Notes: a model not told the origin generated them from the sequence alone. A stretch of DNA of 64,000 nt from Parabacteroides sp. PF5-6 (GCF_029504695.1 NZ_JAQFIN010000003.1:62001-126000); one strand, 5' to 3'. Numbered from the stretch's first letter, positions 27,591 through 36,461 are shown. A program made the numbers and translations.

Positions 27591-28610
27591 TTAAGAGAAT
27601 AATTTGACTTTTCTGAATATCCGATTCTTCCTGTCCATTGTCAGGAACTCAACGATCAAGAGGAATAAGGCAATCCATGCCAATACCTGGAATTGCTCAT
27701 TATATTCCGAGTAGACTTTACTGTCCAGTTCGGATTTATTCATTTTCTCTATTTCACTTTGTAAGGCTTTCAAGGCAGCATTGGTATTATCGGCCCGCAC
27801 ATACATGCCGTTTCCGGCAGCAGCGATCTCCTGACACATTTGTTCGTTCAGTTTGGTCACCACCACATTTCCTTCTTTGTCTTTCATGAAGTTATTGCCT
27901 CCGCCAAACGGAATGGGTGACCCCTGCGGTTGTCCCATACCTACGATATTGACATGCACTCCTTTCTCCGCTGCCTTCTTGGCCGCCCCGATGGCATCGT
28001 CTTCATGATTCTCGCCGTCGGTGATCAGGATAATCGTTTTGTCCGAAGTCTCATTCGGTGTAAACGAGCGCATAGCCAGATTGATTGCCGCCCCGATTGC
28101 CGTTCCCTGGGTCGAAACCATCGAGGGATCGATCGAAGAGAGAAACATCTTGGCCGAGATATAATCCGAAGTAATGGGCAACTGCGTGAAAGCATCCCCG
28201 GCAAAAACGATCAATCCCAGTTTGTCGTTGGAAAAGCCATCGGTCAGGCGGGATAGCATCTGTTTGGCTTTAGTCAAACGGTTGGGCGCCACATCTTCTG
28301 CCAGCATCGAGTTCGAAACGTCCAGGCAGACCATGATCTCCACTCCTTCCCGCTTCACGGTTTCCAGTTTGGAACCGAATTGCGGCCCGGCAATAATAAA
28401 AATAACCAGCGTAATGGAGGCAAACAATAGCCAGAACTTCAGATATTGCCGCTTAGGCGATACTTCCGGCATCAATTCCGAAAGCAATTGGGGGTTCCCA
28501 TATCTCTTCAAGGCTTTCTTCTTCGCAATCAAAGCGTAAACATAAAAGCCGACGAGAAAAGGATGTATAAATAACAGATATAAATAATCCGGATTTGCGA
28601 AACGAAACAT
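27591..28610 (-). CDS. batB: BatB: membrane VWA-domain protein
   Basis: 339 residues with two N-terminal hydrophobic helices (about 5-25 and 58-78), a VWA domain at about 90-270 and one C-terminal helix near 310-330. The metal-ion-dependent adhesion site is intact: CLDVSNSMLAEDVAP (DxSxS), a TxG-type loop near STQGTAIG and ITDGENHEDD. Bat proteins are thought to assemble in the inner membrane with the VWA domain facing the periplasm and to help survival of oxidative stress. Adjacent batA is a paralogue, which suggests tandem duplication. Confidence 0.9.
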   Translation of the reverse strand: MFRFANPDYLYLLFIHPFLVGFYVYALIAKKKALKRYGNPQLLSELMPEVSPKRQYLKFWLLFASITLVIFIIAGPQFGSKLETVKREGVEIMVCLDVSNSMLAEDVAPNRLTKAKQMLSRLTDGFSNDKLGLIVFAGDAFTQLPITSDYISAKMFLSSIDPSMVSTQGTAIGAAINLAMRSFTPNETSDKTIILITDGENHEDDAIGAAKKAAEKGVHVNIVGMGQPQGSPIPFGGGNNFMKDKEGNVVVTKLNEQMCQEIAAAGNGMYVRADNTNAALKALQSEIEKMNKSELDSKVYSEYNEQFQVLAWIALFLLIVEFLTMDRKNRIFRKVKLFS

Positions 28611-28622
28611 AAGCTTTCTGAT

Positions 28623-29609
28623 TTAGGGTATATTCCTCAACAATGTATTTCTCAACAAGATCTCAAACAACAACAGGATAAAGATCCAAATCGCCAGCAT
28701 TTTGTATTCTTCCTGCTTCTTGCTGAATTGCTGTACGCTGATCTTGGTCTTTTCCAATTGATCGATTTCCGAATAGATCGCTTTCAAACTGGCATTATCC
28801 GTGGCACGAAAGTATTGAGCGCCTGTAATGGCCGAAATCTGCTTCAACGCCGGCTCGTCAATTTCAACAGGGATGTTCCTATACTGCAAGCCCAGCGGGG
28901 TCTGAAAGGGATAAGGAGCTGTTCCTTGTGTCCCCACCCCGATCGTATAGACCCGGATACCAAAAGTCTTTGCGATTTCGGCAGCGGTTACCGGAGCAAT
29001 CTCTCCCATATTATTCACCCCGTCGGTCAACAGAATGATCACTTTGGAGATCGCCTGGCTGTCTTTGATGCGGCTTACCGCATTGGCCAGCCCCAGTCCG
29101 ATTGCCGTCCCGTCTTCGATCATTCCCATCTGGATATCTTTGAACAGGTTCAACAACACGGTATGGTCGGTGGTCAACGGACATTGCGTGAAGCTCTCTC
29201 CGGCAAAAACTACCAATCCGATATTATCATTTGGACGACCGTTGATAAAAGAAGCCGCCACATCTTTTGCTGCTTCCAGGCGGTTGGGTTTCAAATCTTC
29301 CGCCCGCATACTGGTCGAGATATCCAAGGCCAGCATGATGTCGATTCCTTCGGTGGATGAGTTCTGCCAACTGTTCGTCGATTGCGGACGAGCCAGGACA
29401 ATAATCACCAACGCAATGATCACCATCCGCAAGACAAACGGCACATGGCGCAGATATACTTTCCACGACTTGGCCTGCGGCAGATCAAACGGGTCGGAAG
29501 CGGACACCTGTAAGCTGGCCTGTGTTTTGCGCAGCTTATAAACGTACCATCCGATCAGCGGAATCAGTAATAATAAGAGATAGAGATATGTAGGATTTGC
29601 AAATACCAT
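28623..29609 (-). CDS. batA: BatA: membrane VWA-domain protein
   Basis: 328 residues with the same layout as BatB: N-terminal membrane helices, a VWA domain from about residue 90 with the MIDAS motif ALDISTSMRAEDLKP and LLTDGVNNMGEI, and a C-terminal helix (MLAIWIFILLLFEILL). The threonine at DGTAIG completes the metal site. It lies 13 bp before batB. BatA and BatB are usually found together with a MoxR ATPase, which is believed to remodel or insert metal into the VWA proteins (inference from the family). Confidence 0.9.
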   Translation of the reverse strand: MVFANPTYLYLLLLLIPLIGWYVYKLRKTQASLQVSASDPFDLPQAKSWKVYLRHVPFVLRMVIIALVIIVLARPQSTNSWQNSSTEGIDIMLALDISTSMRAEDLKPNRLEAAKDVAASFINGRPNDNIGLVVFAGESFTQCPLTTDHTVLLNLFKDIQMGMIEDGTAIGLGLANAVSRIKDSQAISKVIILLTDGVNNMGEIAPVTAAEIAKTFGIRVYTIGVGTQGTAPYPFQTPLGLQYRNIPVEIDEPALKQISAITGAQYFRATDNASLKAIYSEIDQLEKTKISVQQFSKKQEEYKMLAIWIFILLLFEILLRNTLLRNIP

Positions 29610-29610
29610 T

Positions 29611-30618
29611 TTATTCTTGATTTAGAGTTGATTTACCTTCCGTTACTTCATCCTTGCCTTCCTCTTCCGGTTTCTCACCCGGCTTGGGAGCTTCTTCAAT
29701 CTTTGTCTGGTTAACGAAGAGATAAGCATTCATCATACTTAAATCATTTTCATCCGGCAGCGGATGGATCTTGGCAAACTTCACCAAGTCGGATAACTGA
29801 AGGATCTGTTTCAGGTTTTCGTAAACCGAATCGGCTTCCGTTTGCTTCTTGATGAAATCCAGAATCTCTCCCGAGGTCATTTCCATAGCGCCGGCGCCAA
29901 AGCGCTCTACCATATAGCGACGCAAGGTCTCCGTAATGAGGGTATAGAATTCTTTGTTGCGTCCCTGTTGCCACAGTTTCTGTTGTTTGATCTCGTCGAG
30001 CTCTTTGATCGCCTGCAAATGCGGAGGCAGTTTGGGCTCTTCCTTTTTGAAAGGAATAAGAGACTTCTTGTTGCGCAGACGTTTGACCAGATAGAATACG
30101 ACACAGATCAGGAAAAGCCCCAATAAGATGCCGAAGATCAACGGATAATAATCAGCCAGAACGAAAGGAGGTTTCCATACTTCCTTGATATCGAAGAACT
30201 GTTCCGGATTCTCTACGTCGACAGGCACCGTGCTCACCTTAAGGGCGACCTGATTGGAATGGATCGTATCCGTTCCATCGATCACCTGCATGGGAGGCAA
30301 CAGATACAAGAGGGAATCAAAGGAAGTGATCAGTATATCCTGTTTGATCAACAGCCGGTCATTCTCAATCACGGAGGAATCCGGCTTCGAAATGGCCAAT
30401 ACTTCTACGCCCCGCATGATTGTGTCGCCGGGCAAGACGATTTGGACCGCCCGATCTTTGTCGGCTGTCACCGTTAGGCTCAATGTCGTTTGCTCGCCTA
30501 TCAGGATTGCCGCCGAATCGAGGGAAACATCAATCAATGTCCGTTGTGCATACAAACTCTCTCCCGTCCCAACGACTATCAATAAAAGTAACAGTATGCA
30601 TTTATGTATTTGTTTCAT
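29611..30618 (-). CDS. BatD-like membrane protein with cytosolic helical domain
   Basis: 335 residues: a signal peptide (about 1-25), a beta-rich periplasmic region (about 26-165), one transmembrane helix (about 168-190, PLIFGILLGLFLICVVFYLV) and a cytosolic domain with ELDEIKQQKLWQQGRNKEFY and RRYMVERFGAGAMEMTSGEI. The cytosolic part resembles the tail of BatD (tested helix order only), so this looks like a short BatD relative that often sits between the DUF58 gene and batA. The stop of this gene and the ATG of batA are separated by one base. Function unknown beyond membership in the Bat complex. Confidence 0.75.
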   Translation of the reverse strand: MKQIHKCILLLLLIVVGTGESLYAQRTLIDVSLDSAAILIGEQTTLSLTVTADKDRAVQIVLPGDTIMRGVEVLAISKPDSSVIENDRLLIKQDILITSFDSLLYLLPPMQVIDGTDTIHSNQVALKVSTVPVDVENPEQFFDIKEVWKPPFVLADYYPLIFGILLGLFLICVVFYLVKRLRNKKSLIPFKKEEPKLPPHLQAIKELDEIKQQKLWQQGRNKEFYTLITETLRRYMVERFGAGAMEMTSGEILDFIKKQTEADSVYENLKQILQLSDLVKFAKIHPLPDENDLSMMNAYLFVNQTKIEEAPKPGEKPEEEGKDEVTEGKSTLNQE

Positions 30619-30627
30619 TCCTTCTCT

Positions 30628-31497
30628 TTAATTTCGTTTTTGAAAAAGAGCAATCAATGCTTTCACATAATCATCTTCAGTCCGCACGGAAACCGAATCG
30701 ACCCGACTTTTCTTGAATGAGTCATTCATTTTGGTCTGTCTCTTCTCCCACCATTCTTTATACACCTGGCGCACGCGGGCCGAAGAGGTATCGATCCACC
30801 GTTCCATGCCGGTTTCGGCATCTTTGATCTTCATCAATCCGACAGCCGGCAGTTCGGCTTCCCGACGGTCGTACACCTGGATAGCCACCACATCATGTTT
30901 GCGGTTGGCGATGGTCAAGGCGTCTTTAAAGTCACCTTTATCGATGAAGTCTGAGATCAGGAAGGCCGTACACCGTTTCTTTATCGCATTCGTCAGATAC
31001 TTCAACGCCTGGCTGATATCGGTTTCCTGATCATCGGGATGGAAATCGATCAATTCACGAATGATATAAAGGATATGCTTTTTCCCTTTCTGCGGCGGAA
31101 TAAACTTCTCTACCTTATCGGAGAAAAAGATCACCCCGATCTTATCGTTATTCTGAATGGCTGAAAAGGCCAATGTGGCGGCTATCTCGGTGATAATCTC
31201 CGTTTTCATGACGCTGGCCGTACCAAACTCCCGGCTTCCCGATACATCGATCAGAAGCATAACCGTCAATTCACGTTCTTCTTCAAATACCTTGACATAA
31301 GGACGTGCATATCTGGCTGTTACGTTCCAGTCGATATCCCGGATATCGTCACCGAACTGGTATTCGCGCACTTCGCTGAACGCCATCCCCCGGCCTTTGA
31401 ACGCCGAGTGGTACTGTCCGGCAAAGATATTCCGCGAAAGCCCACGGGTCTTTATTTCTATCTGACGAACTTTTTTGAGTAGTTCACTTGTCTCCAT
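30628..31497 (-). CDS. DUF58-domain protein of the Bat/MoxR operon
   Basis: A 289-residue cytosolic protein. Typical DUF58 motifs are FSEVREYQFGDDIRDIDWNVTARY in pieces: the conserved region starts EVREYQFGDDIR and continues IDWNVTARYA. A degenerate VWA-like fold follows (MLLIDVSGSREFG). DUF58 genes are regular partners of MoxR AAA+ ATPases. The first codon overlaps the moxR stop (shared base 31497), so translation is likely coupled. The usual proposal is an adaptor between MoxR and the membrane VWA proteins; direct evidence is not in the sequence. Confidence 0.9.
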   Translation of the reverse strand: METSELLKKVRQIEIKTRGLSRNIFAGQYHSAFKGRGMAFSEVREYQFGDDIRDIDWNVTARYARPYVKVFEEERELTVMLLIDVSGSREFGTASVMKTEIITEIAATLAFSAIQNNDKIGVIFFSDKVEKFIPPQKGKKHILYIIRELIDFHPDDQETDISQALKYLTNAIKKRCTAFLISDFIDKGDFKDALTIANRKHDVVAIQVYDRREAELPAVGLMKIKDAETGMERWIDTSSARVRQVYKEWWEKRQTKMNDSFKKSRVDSVSVRTEDDYVKALIALFQKRN

Positions 31498-32492
31498 TAA
31501 GGTACTTCTACTTTGTTCAGAATTTCACTTACCACTTCATCCGAAGTAAGATTATTAGCTTCTGCTTCGTAGCTCAAGCCGATACGATGGCGCATCACGT
31601 CGTGGCAAACCGCCCGGATATCTTCCGGAATCACATACCCTCTGCGTTTGATAAACGCGTAAGCACGGGCGGCCAGGGCCAGATTGATCGATGCACGCGG
31701 AGAAGCCCCGAAAGAGATCATATTAGACAGGTTCGGCATGCCATATTCCTGCGGGAAACGGGTAGCAAATACGATATCTACGATATAACGCTCGATCTTT
31801 TCGTCCAGATACACCTCACGAACGACTTCACGTGCCTCCAGGATTTCTTTTTTAGTCAATACCGGTTTGATTTCCGGCGTTACGCCCGATATATTCTGCC
31901 GGATAATCAGTTTTTCTTCTTCCCTTTTCGGGTAATTGATGATCACCTTCAGCATGAAACGGTCGACCTGCGCTTCCGGCAGCGGATAGGTCCCCTCCTG
32001 CTCGATCGGGTTTTGTGTGGCCATGACCAAAAACGGCTTGGGCAATTTATAGGTATGCTCGCTGATCGTGACCTGACGCTCCTGCATCGCTTCCAATAAG
32101 GCACTTTGTACCTTAGCCGGGGCACGGTTGATTTCATCGGCCAATACAAAATTGGCGAAGATCGGCCCTTGTTTCACCTGAAACTCTTCGTTTTTCTGAC
32201 TGTAGATCATCGTACCGATCACGTCGGCCGGCAACAAGTCAGGGGTAAACTGGATACGGCTGTAATTGGCATCGATCAGTGACGCCAGTGTTTTAATCGC
32301 CAAGGTCTTAGCCAGACCGGGAACCCCTTCCAGTAAGATATGTCCATCCGATAACAAACCTATCAACAAAGATTCCACTAAATGCTTCTGACCAACAATT
32401 ACCTGATCCATTCCCATGGTAATCATATTCACAAACGAACTTTTACTTTCTATTCGCTCATTCAACTCTCGAATATCTACTGTCTGACTCAT
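31497..32492 (-). CDS. MoxR-family AAA+ ATPase
   Basis: 331 residues. Walker A lies in LLEGVPGLAKTLAIKT (a MoxR-type GxPGxAKT), Walker B in FVLADEINRAPAKVQ, sensor 1 in VMATQNPIEQEG, then the arginine finger region LPEAQVDRFMLK, and a C-terminal lid domain. It is the first gene of an eight-gene operon ending at batE, and an exact -7 box lies 28 bp upstream. MoxR ATPases act as chaperone-like factors for VWA proteins. No oddities in length or motifs. Confidence 0.95.
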   Translation of the reverse strand: MSQTVDIRELNERIESKSSFVNMITMGMDQVIVGQKHLVESLLIGLLSDGHILLEGVPGLAKTLAIKTLASLIDANYSRIQFTPDLLPADVIGTMIYSQKNEEFQVKQGPIFANFVLADEINRAPAKVQSALLEAMQERQVTISEHTYKLPKPFLVMATQNPIEQEGTYPLPEAQVDRFMLKVIINYPKREEEKLIIRQNISGVTPEIKPVLTKKEILEAREVVREVYLDEKIERYIVDIVFATRFPQEYGMPNLSNMISFGASPRASINLALAARAYAFIKRRGYVIPEDIRAVCHDVMRHRIGLSYEAEANNLTSDEVVSEILNKVEVP

Positions 32493-32519
32493 AGATTTTA
32501 TTATTTTTTAAATGTTGCA

Positions 32520-32551
32520 CAAAATTAGAAATGTTAAATACGTGGGATAAA
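32520..32551 (-). promoter_or_regulatory. probable promoter of the moxR-bat operon
   Basis: On the minus strand: TTTA (32548-32551), a 20-bp spacer and TAATTTTG (32520-32527), an exact TAnnTTTG -7 box, 27 bp before the moxR ATG. Confidence 0.65.
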
Positions 32552-32618
32552 CTTTTGCAGTTAAATTATTATAACTGACATACGGGGTTTATTTAAATTA
32601 TAAAATGGAAAAAAGTTT

Positions 32619-33656
32619 TCACTTTTCACCGGCGATAATCTCAGTCTGCAAAAGGGATGCCTTTTCGATGGATTCACGATCATTCGCATTGATCCCATAC
32701 ACTTCAGGGGCCGGAATGGCCAATTTTGTTCCTACCGGTATGTTGTTGGGATCTTCGATAAGTGATTTATTATAGGTATAGATATAGACCCAAAAGATTT
32801 TATGTTGATAATATTCAAGGGAGATCAGGGTCAGGCGGCTTCCGGGTTCGATCGTGATATGACCCAGTATGCTGTCGGAAGTGGCGGTTTCGGTCGAAGC
32901 TGTTGGAGTGGTTTCGGCAGGCTCCGGTTCTGCCGAAGGTTGATTGTCCGATATGGCAGTCACCTCCGGCGTTTCACGGGCGGATTCTTGCTGGGTTGTT
33001 TCAACCGGCACCGCTGATTGGAATTTGGGTTGCGGAGAATGCCGGGTAAAATAGTAAACCGACAGACCGATAGCGGCAACCAGAAGAATAAGAAAGACAA
33101 TCAACCCAATTTTATTTCCCTTCCGCGGCGCAGTTTGCGGTTTCTCCGGAATATCTACTGCCGGCTGTGGTTCCGGTTTTTCCTCTATAGTTTCTGCCGT
33201 TTCAACAGCTTCTGTTTCAATCTCCCCTTCTTCTTCAAAATTCTCGCCTTGAATTTCCAAATTCTCCCCTTCTTTTTTCAAATTCTCGCCTTGAATTTCT
33301 AAATTCTCGCCTTGAATTTCCTGAGGGTTATCTTCTGTGTTGATTTCTGTCGTGTCAAAGAAAGAGAAAGGCTTGTTTACCAACTCCTTAAGTTCTTTGT
33401 CCGGAGTAAAATTGAATTTGTAGTGGCCGGGGATGACAAAGCGTTTTCCGGTATTGACATTGATGCTTTCCCGGTCTTCCACTTCAATGACCTTAAAGGT
33501 GCCCAGTCCTTTGATTTTGACAATTCGATCCGTGAAAGCGCCATCGACAACCACGGCGATGAATTCTTTCAGGAACTCTTCGGATTCTTTTCGGGTGCGA
33601 CCGGTCTGCGTAGCTAATATACCGGCCAGATCTTGTAGTGTGAACCGGTTATTCAT
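32619..33656 (-). CDS. HU domain - transmembrane - LysM fusion protein
   Basis: 345 residues in an unusual order. The HU/IHF DNA-binding fold is at about residues 1-90 (KIKGLGTFKVIEVEDRESIN, the HU core strands). A heptad-repeat linker covers 114-145, a proline-rich stretch 160-180, one transmembrane helix 182-203, a low-complexity S/T/E/P region to about 260, and a LysM-like domain at about 265-325 (ITIEPGSRLTLISLEYY, then IPVGTKLAIPAPE). If topology is as drawn, the HU part is cytosolic and LysM faces the periplasm, linking DNA to peptidoglycan. Its start overlaps the upstream HU gene by 8 bp. Such HU-LysM proteins are known in Bacteroidetes but uncharacterised as far as I know. Confidence 0.85.
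   Translation of the reverse strand: MNNRFTLQDLAGILATQTGRTRKESEEFLKEFIAVVVDGAFTDRIVKIKGLGTFKVIEVEDRESINVNTGKRFVIPGHYKFNFTPDKELKELVNKPFSFFDTTEINTEDNPQEIQGENLEIQGENLKKEGENLEIQGENFEEEGEIETEAVETAETIEEKPEPQPAVDIPEKPQTAPRKGNKIGLIVFLILLVAAIGLSVYYFTRHSPQPKFQSAVPVETTQQESARETPEVTAISDNQPSAEPEPAETTPTASTETATSDSILGHITIEPGSRLTLISLEYYQHKIFWVYIYTYNKSLIEDPNNIPVGTKLAIPAPEVYGINANDRESIEKASLLQTEIIAGEK
33222..33317 (-). repeat. 21-bp tandem repeat inside the HU-LysM gene (heptad GENLEIQ)
   Basis: Residues 114-145 are four or five copies of a 7-residue unit, GENLEIQ or GENLKKE/GENFEEE, encoded by 21-bp units around AATTCTCGCCTTGAATTTC on the plus strand. Units are almost identical at DNA level, so they arose recently by slippage. 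In-frame copy-number change would lengthen the charged linker between the HU and membrane parts. Confidence 0.85.
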
Positions 33657-33939
33657 TCTCTTTCAATGCTTTTAATTTGTTTTTGATCGTCGTTCCGGGT
33701 TTAAACACCGGCGCCAATTTTGGAGGGACAAGGTAGCGCTTTCCTGTTACAGGGTTTACTGTAATGCGCTCATCTTTCTTTTTTACTTCGAATTGCCCAA
33801 ATCCCTGGAAATAAACGGTATCGCTATCCATCAGCTTGGCGCTTACCACCGAGCTTAAAGCGGCCATCATATCCGTTACTTCCTGTTGGGTCCATTCCAT
33901 GCGTTTCGCCAATTCGGAAACCAGCTCTTTGTTTTTCAT
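33649..33939 (-). CDS. HU-family DNA-binding protein
   Basis: A compact 96-residue HU/IHF protein. N-terminal helices (KELVSELAKRMEWTQQEV) are followed by the core FQGFGQFEVKKKDERITVNP and the beta-arm VTGKRYLVPPKLAPVFKPG, with the proline at the arm tip that intercalates DNA. It binds and bends DNA as a dimer. Its last 8 bp overlap the start of the HU-LysM gene, so they form an operon and could even pair as heterodimers (inference). A hairpin lies in the leader just before the ATG. Confidence 0.92.
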   Translation of the reverse strand: MKNKELVSELAKRMEWTQQEVTDMMAALSSVVSAKLMDSDTVYFQGFGQFEVKKKDERITVNPVTGKRYLVPPKLAPVFKPGTTIKNKLKALKENE

Positions 33940-33944
33940 TCCAA

Positions 33945-33967
33945 CACCCGTTTTATCTTTTCGGGTG
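33945..33967 (-). promoter_or_regulatory. leader hairpin before the HU gene
   Basis: Perfect arms CACCCG and CGGGTG with an 11-base AT loop, only 5 bp before the HU start codon. It could hide the ribosome-binding region or be an autoregulatory site; promoter boxes upstream are not clear. Confidence 0.4.
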
Positions 33968-34019
33968 CTATATTACTAAATATTTAGGAATTAAACAAAT
34001 AATAAATCCGAATCAGGAT

Positions 34020-35312
34020 TCATACGACCCCATAAAGTTCAAAAGGCTGGGCATCCGTGATCCGGACTTCGTAGAATTCGCCCGGTTGGAGTTCGCGGTC
34101 TTTGGCGATCAGGACTTCGGGGTCGACTTCCGGCGAATCATACTCGGTGCGGCCGATATAAAAGTCGCTTTCTTCGCGGTCGACAAGCGTACGGAACGTC
34201 TTTCCGATCTTCTCTTCACTGATCTGTGCGGAGATCTTTTCCTGGATCCGCATAATATAGTCCAATCGCTCCTCTTTCACTTCCTGCGGGATGTTGTCGG
34301 CATAGTGTTTGTGGGAATAGGTACCGACTTCATGGCTATAGGCAAAGGCGCCCATGCGCTCAAAACGTGTTCGGCGGATAAACTCGACCATCTCTTCAAA
34401 ATCCGCCTCTGTCTCTTCCGGATGACCGGTCATTAGGGTGGTCCGCAGGTGCAATCCCGGCACCTCTTCCCGCATCCGGGCAATCAGTTCATAGGTTTCC
34501 TGGCTGGTAATATTCCGGCGCATCACTTTCAGCATGTGGTCGCTGATATGTTGCAAGGCAATATCCATATACTTACACACATTATCGCGCTCGCGCATCA
34601 CCCGCAAGAGATCATAAGGAAACTTAGCCGGATAGCCATAATGCAGGCGGATCCATTCTACGCCGGGAATATCCGAGATCCGCTCGACCAGTTCGGGCAG
34701 AGCTAACCGCTTGTAAAGGTCTTGTCCGTAATACGTCAAATCTTGGGCGATCAGTTGAAATTCTTTGACGCCCTGATCCACTAACATACGCACTTCCTCT
34801 TCCAAAGTTTCCATGGGGCGCGATTGATACTTCCCCGTGATCAACGGGATCGAGCAATACGAGCAGGTCCGGTTGCAGCCTTCCCCGATCTTGAGGTAAG
34901 CATAATGGTTGGGAGTGGTCAGGATCCGGTCGTTCGCCAGTTCCTGAAAATAGGGCTTGCCCAGGTCGGTGATCAATTCGTTCCAATTGAACTTACCGTA
35001 GAAGCGATCGACCTCGGGCAGTTCGGTTTTCATCTCTTTCAGAAAACGTTGCGACAGGCAGCCCATTACAAAGAGCTTGCCGATCTTGCCTTTTTTCTTC
35101 GCTTCGCCCAGTTCCAGAATCATATTGATCGATTCTTCCTGCGCGTCGCCGATAAAGCCACAGGTGTTGACTACAACGATCTCGCCGTTGATTTTCTCCG
35201 GGTCGTGAGCGACCGTATAACCGTTTGCCTTGAATTGACGTAAAAGCTGTTCCGAGTCTACCAGGTTCTTCGAGCAACCCAGGGTAATGATATCTACTTT
35301 ATTTTTTCGCAT
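34020..35312 (-). CDS. rimO: ribosomal protein S12 methylthiotransferase RimO
   Basis: A radical-SAM enzyme that adds a methylthio group to an aspartate of ribosomal protein S12. 430 residues: N-terminal UPF0004 domain with conserved cysteines (LGCSKNLVDSEQLLRQ, VVNTCGFIGDA, MGCLSQRF) for the second iron-sulfur cluster, the radical-SAM core with CNRTCSYCSIP (CxxxCxxC), and a C-terminal TRAM domain (GKTFRTLVDREESDFYIGRT). These motifs and LGCSKN separate it from MiaB. ftsY is upstream on the same strand, the usual Bacteroidetes order, but here an inverted-repeat element lies between them. Confidence 0.95.
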   Translation of the reverse strand: MRKNKVDIITLGCSKNLVDSEQLLRQFKANGYTVAHDPEKINGEIVVVNTCGFIGDAQEESINMILELGEAKKKGKIGKLFVMGCLSQRFLKEMKTELPEVDRFYGKFNWNELITDLGKPYFQELANDRILTTPNHYAYLKIGEGCNRTCSYCSIPLITGKYQSRPMETLEEEVRMLVDQGVKEFQLIAQDLTYYGQDLYKRLALPELVERISDIPGVEWIRLHYGYPAKFPYDLLRVMRERDNVCKYMDIALQHISDHMLKVMRRNITSQETYELIARMREEVPGLHLRTTLMTGHPEETEADFEEMVEFIRRTRFERMGAFAYSHEVGTYSHKHYADNIPQEVKEERLDYIMRIQEKISAQISEEKIGKTFRTLVDREESDFYIGRTEYDSPEVDPEVLIAKDRELQPGEFYEVRITDAQPFELYGVV

Positions 35313-35321
35313 ATAAAAAAA

Positions 35322-35423
35322 GCCCCTCCAACCTCCCCCAAAGGGAGGCTAAAAGAGCTGTTGTTATGTTACATAATTCTTTTTTGCATTTTTAAGCCTC
35401 CCTTTGGGGGAGGTTGGAGAGGC
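35322..35423. repeat. 29-bp-arm inverted repeat (MITE-like) between ftsY and rimO
   Basis: Arm 1 at 35322-35350 (starts GCCCCTCCAACCTCCCCC) and arm 2 at 35395-35423 (ends GGGGGAGGTTGGAGAGGC) pair over 29 bp with one mismatch, around a 44-bp AT-rich core and flanked by A and T runs. Each arm is itself a small hairpin (CCTCCC...GGGAGG). It may be a small mobile element now serving as terminator of ftsY. Confidence 0.8.
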
Positions 35424-35427
35424 CTTT

Positions 35428-36381
35428 TTACTCTCCAAACAGGGAATTGACAAATTCCTTTCTATTGAAAACCTGCAGGTCTTCTATTCCTTCTCCAAGC
35501 CCGATATATTTCACCGGAATACGGAAATGATCGGATATGCCGATCACAACCCCTCCTTTAGCTGTTCCGTCCAACTTGGTAACGGCCAAGGCATTAACTT
35601 CCGTCGCCGCCGTGAATTGTTTGGCCTGTTCGAACGCATTCTGTCCCGTCGATCCGTCCAATACCAAGAGCACTTCATGCGGCGCATCGGGCACCACCTT
35701 TTTCATCACGTTCTTGATCTTGGTCAATTCGTTCATCAGGTTGATCTTATTGTGCAGGCGGCCGGCCGTATCGATAATCACCACATCGGCGTTGTTGGCT
35801 TTGGCTGAACTCAAGGTATCGTACGCCACGGAAGCCGGATCGGATCCCATCTTTTGTTTGACAACGGGAACTCCTACCCTTTCGCCCCAGATCACAAGCT
35901 GCTCCACCGCGGCGGCACGGAAGGTATCGGCAGCTCCGAGGTACACGCTTTTCCCGGCTTTCTTGAATTGATAAGCCAATTTGCCGATCGTCGTCGTCTT
36001 GCCTACTCCATTAACCCCTACCACCATGATCACATAAGGCTTCTTATTGTCCGGCAAATCGAATCCCTCGCCATCTTCCGTATGGTTCTCCGTCAATAAT
36101 GCAGCGATCTCTTCGCGCAGGATGGAGGTGAGCTCGTTCGTGGTGACATACTTGTCTTTTGCCACACGATCTTCAATCCGACTGATGATCTTCAAGGTCG
36201 TATCGACTCCCACATCCGAGGTGACCAATACTTCTTCCAGGTCATCCAATACCTCGTCGTCCACCTTGCTCTTGCCGGCAACCGCACGGGTTAACTTGGA
36301 AAAAACATTCTCTTTCGTTTTCGATAAACCTTTATCTAATGTTTCCTTTTTTTCTTTATTGAAAAAGCTGAAAATACCCAT
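35428..36381 (-). CDS. ftsY: signal recognition particle receptor FtsY
   Basis: The SRP receptor GTPase that docks ribosomes to the membrane translocon. 317 residues, consisting of the N and G domains without the long acidic N-terminal region of E. coli FtsY, as usual in this phylum. G1 is GVNGVGKTTTIGKLA, G3 is IIDTAGRLHNK, G4 is TKLDGTAKGG, and the DTFRAAAVEQL insertion-box element is present. FtsY rather than Ffh because it lacks the M domain. The next gene downstream is rimO. Confidence 0.96.
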   Translation of the reverse strand: MGIFSFFNKEKKETLDKGLSKTKENVFSKLTRAVAGKSKVDDEVLDDLEEVLVTSDVGVDTTLKIISRIEDRVAKDKYVTTNELTSILREEIAALLTENHTEDGEGFDLPDNKKPYVIMVVGVNGVGKTTTIGKLAYQFKKAGKSVYLGAADTFRAAAVEQLVIWGERVGVPVVKQKMGSDPASVAYDTLSSAKANNADVVIIDTAGRLHNKINLMNELTKIKNVMKKVVPDAPHEVLLVLDGSTGQNAFEQAKQFTAATEVNALAVTKLDGTAKGGVVIGISDHFRIPVKYIGLGEGIEDLQVFNRKEFVNSLFGE

Positions 36382-36461
36382 TACTACTGTCTCATTTTTA
36401 AAATAATGTGCGAAAATAGTGTTTTTAATTGATACTTCTTACTTCGAAGGACTATCAAGTG

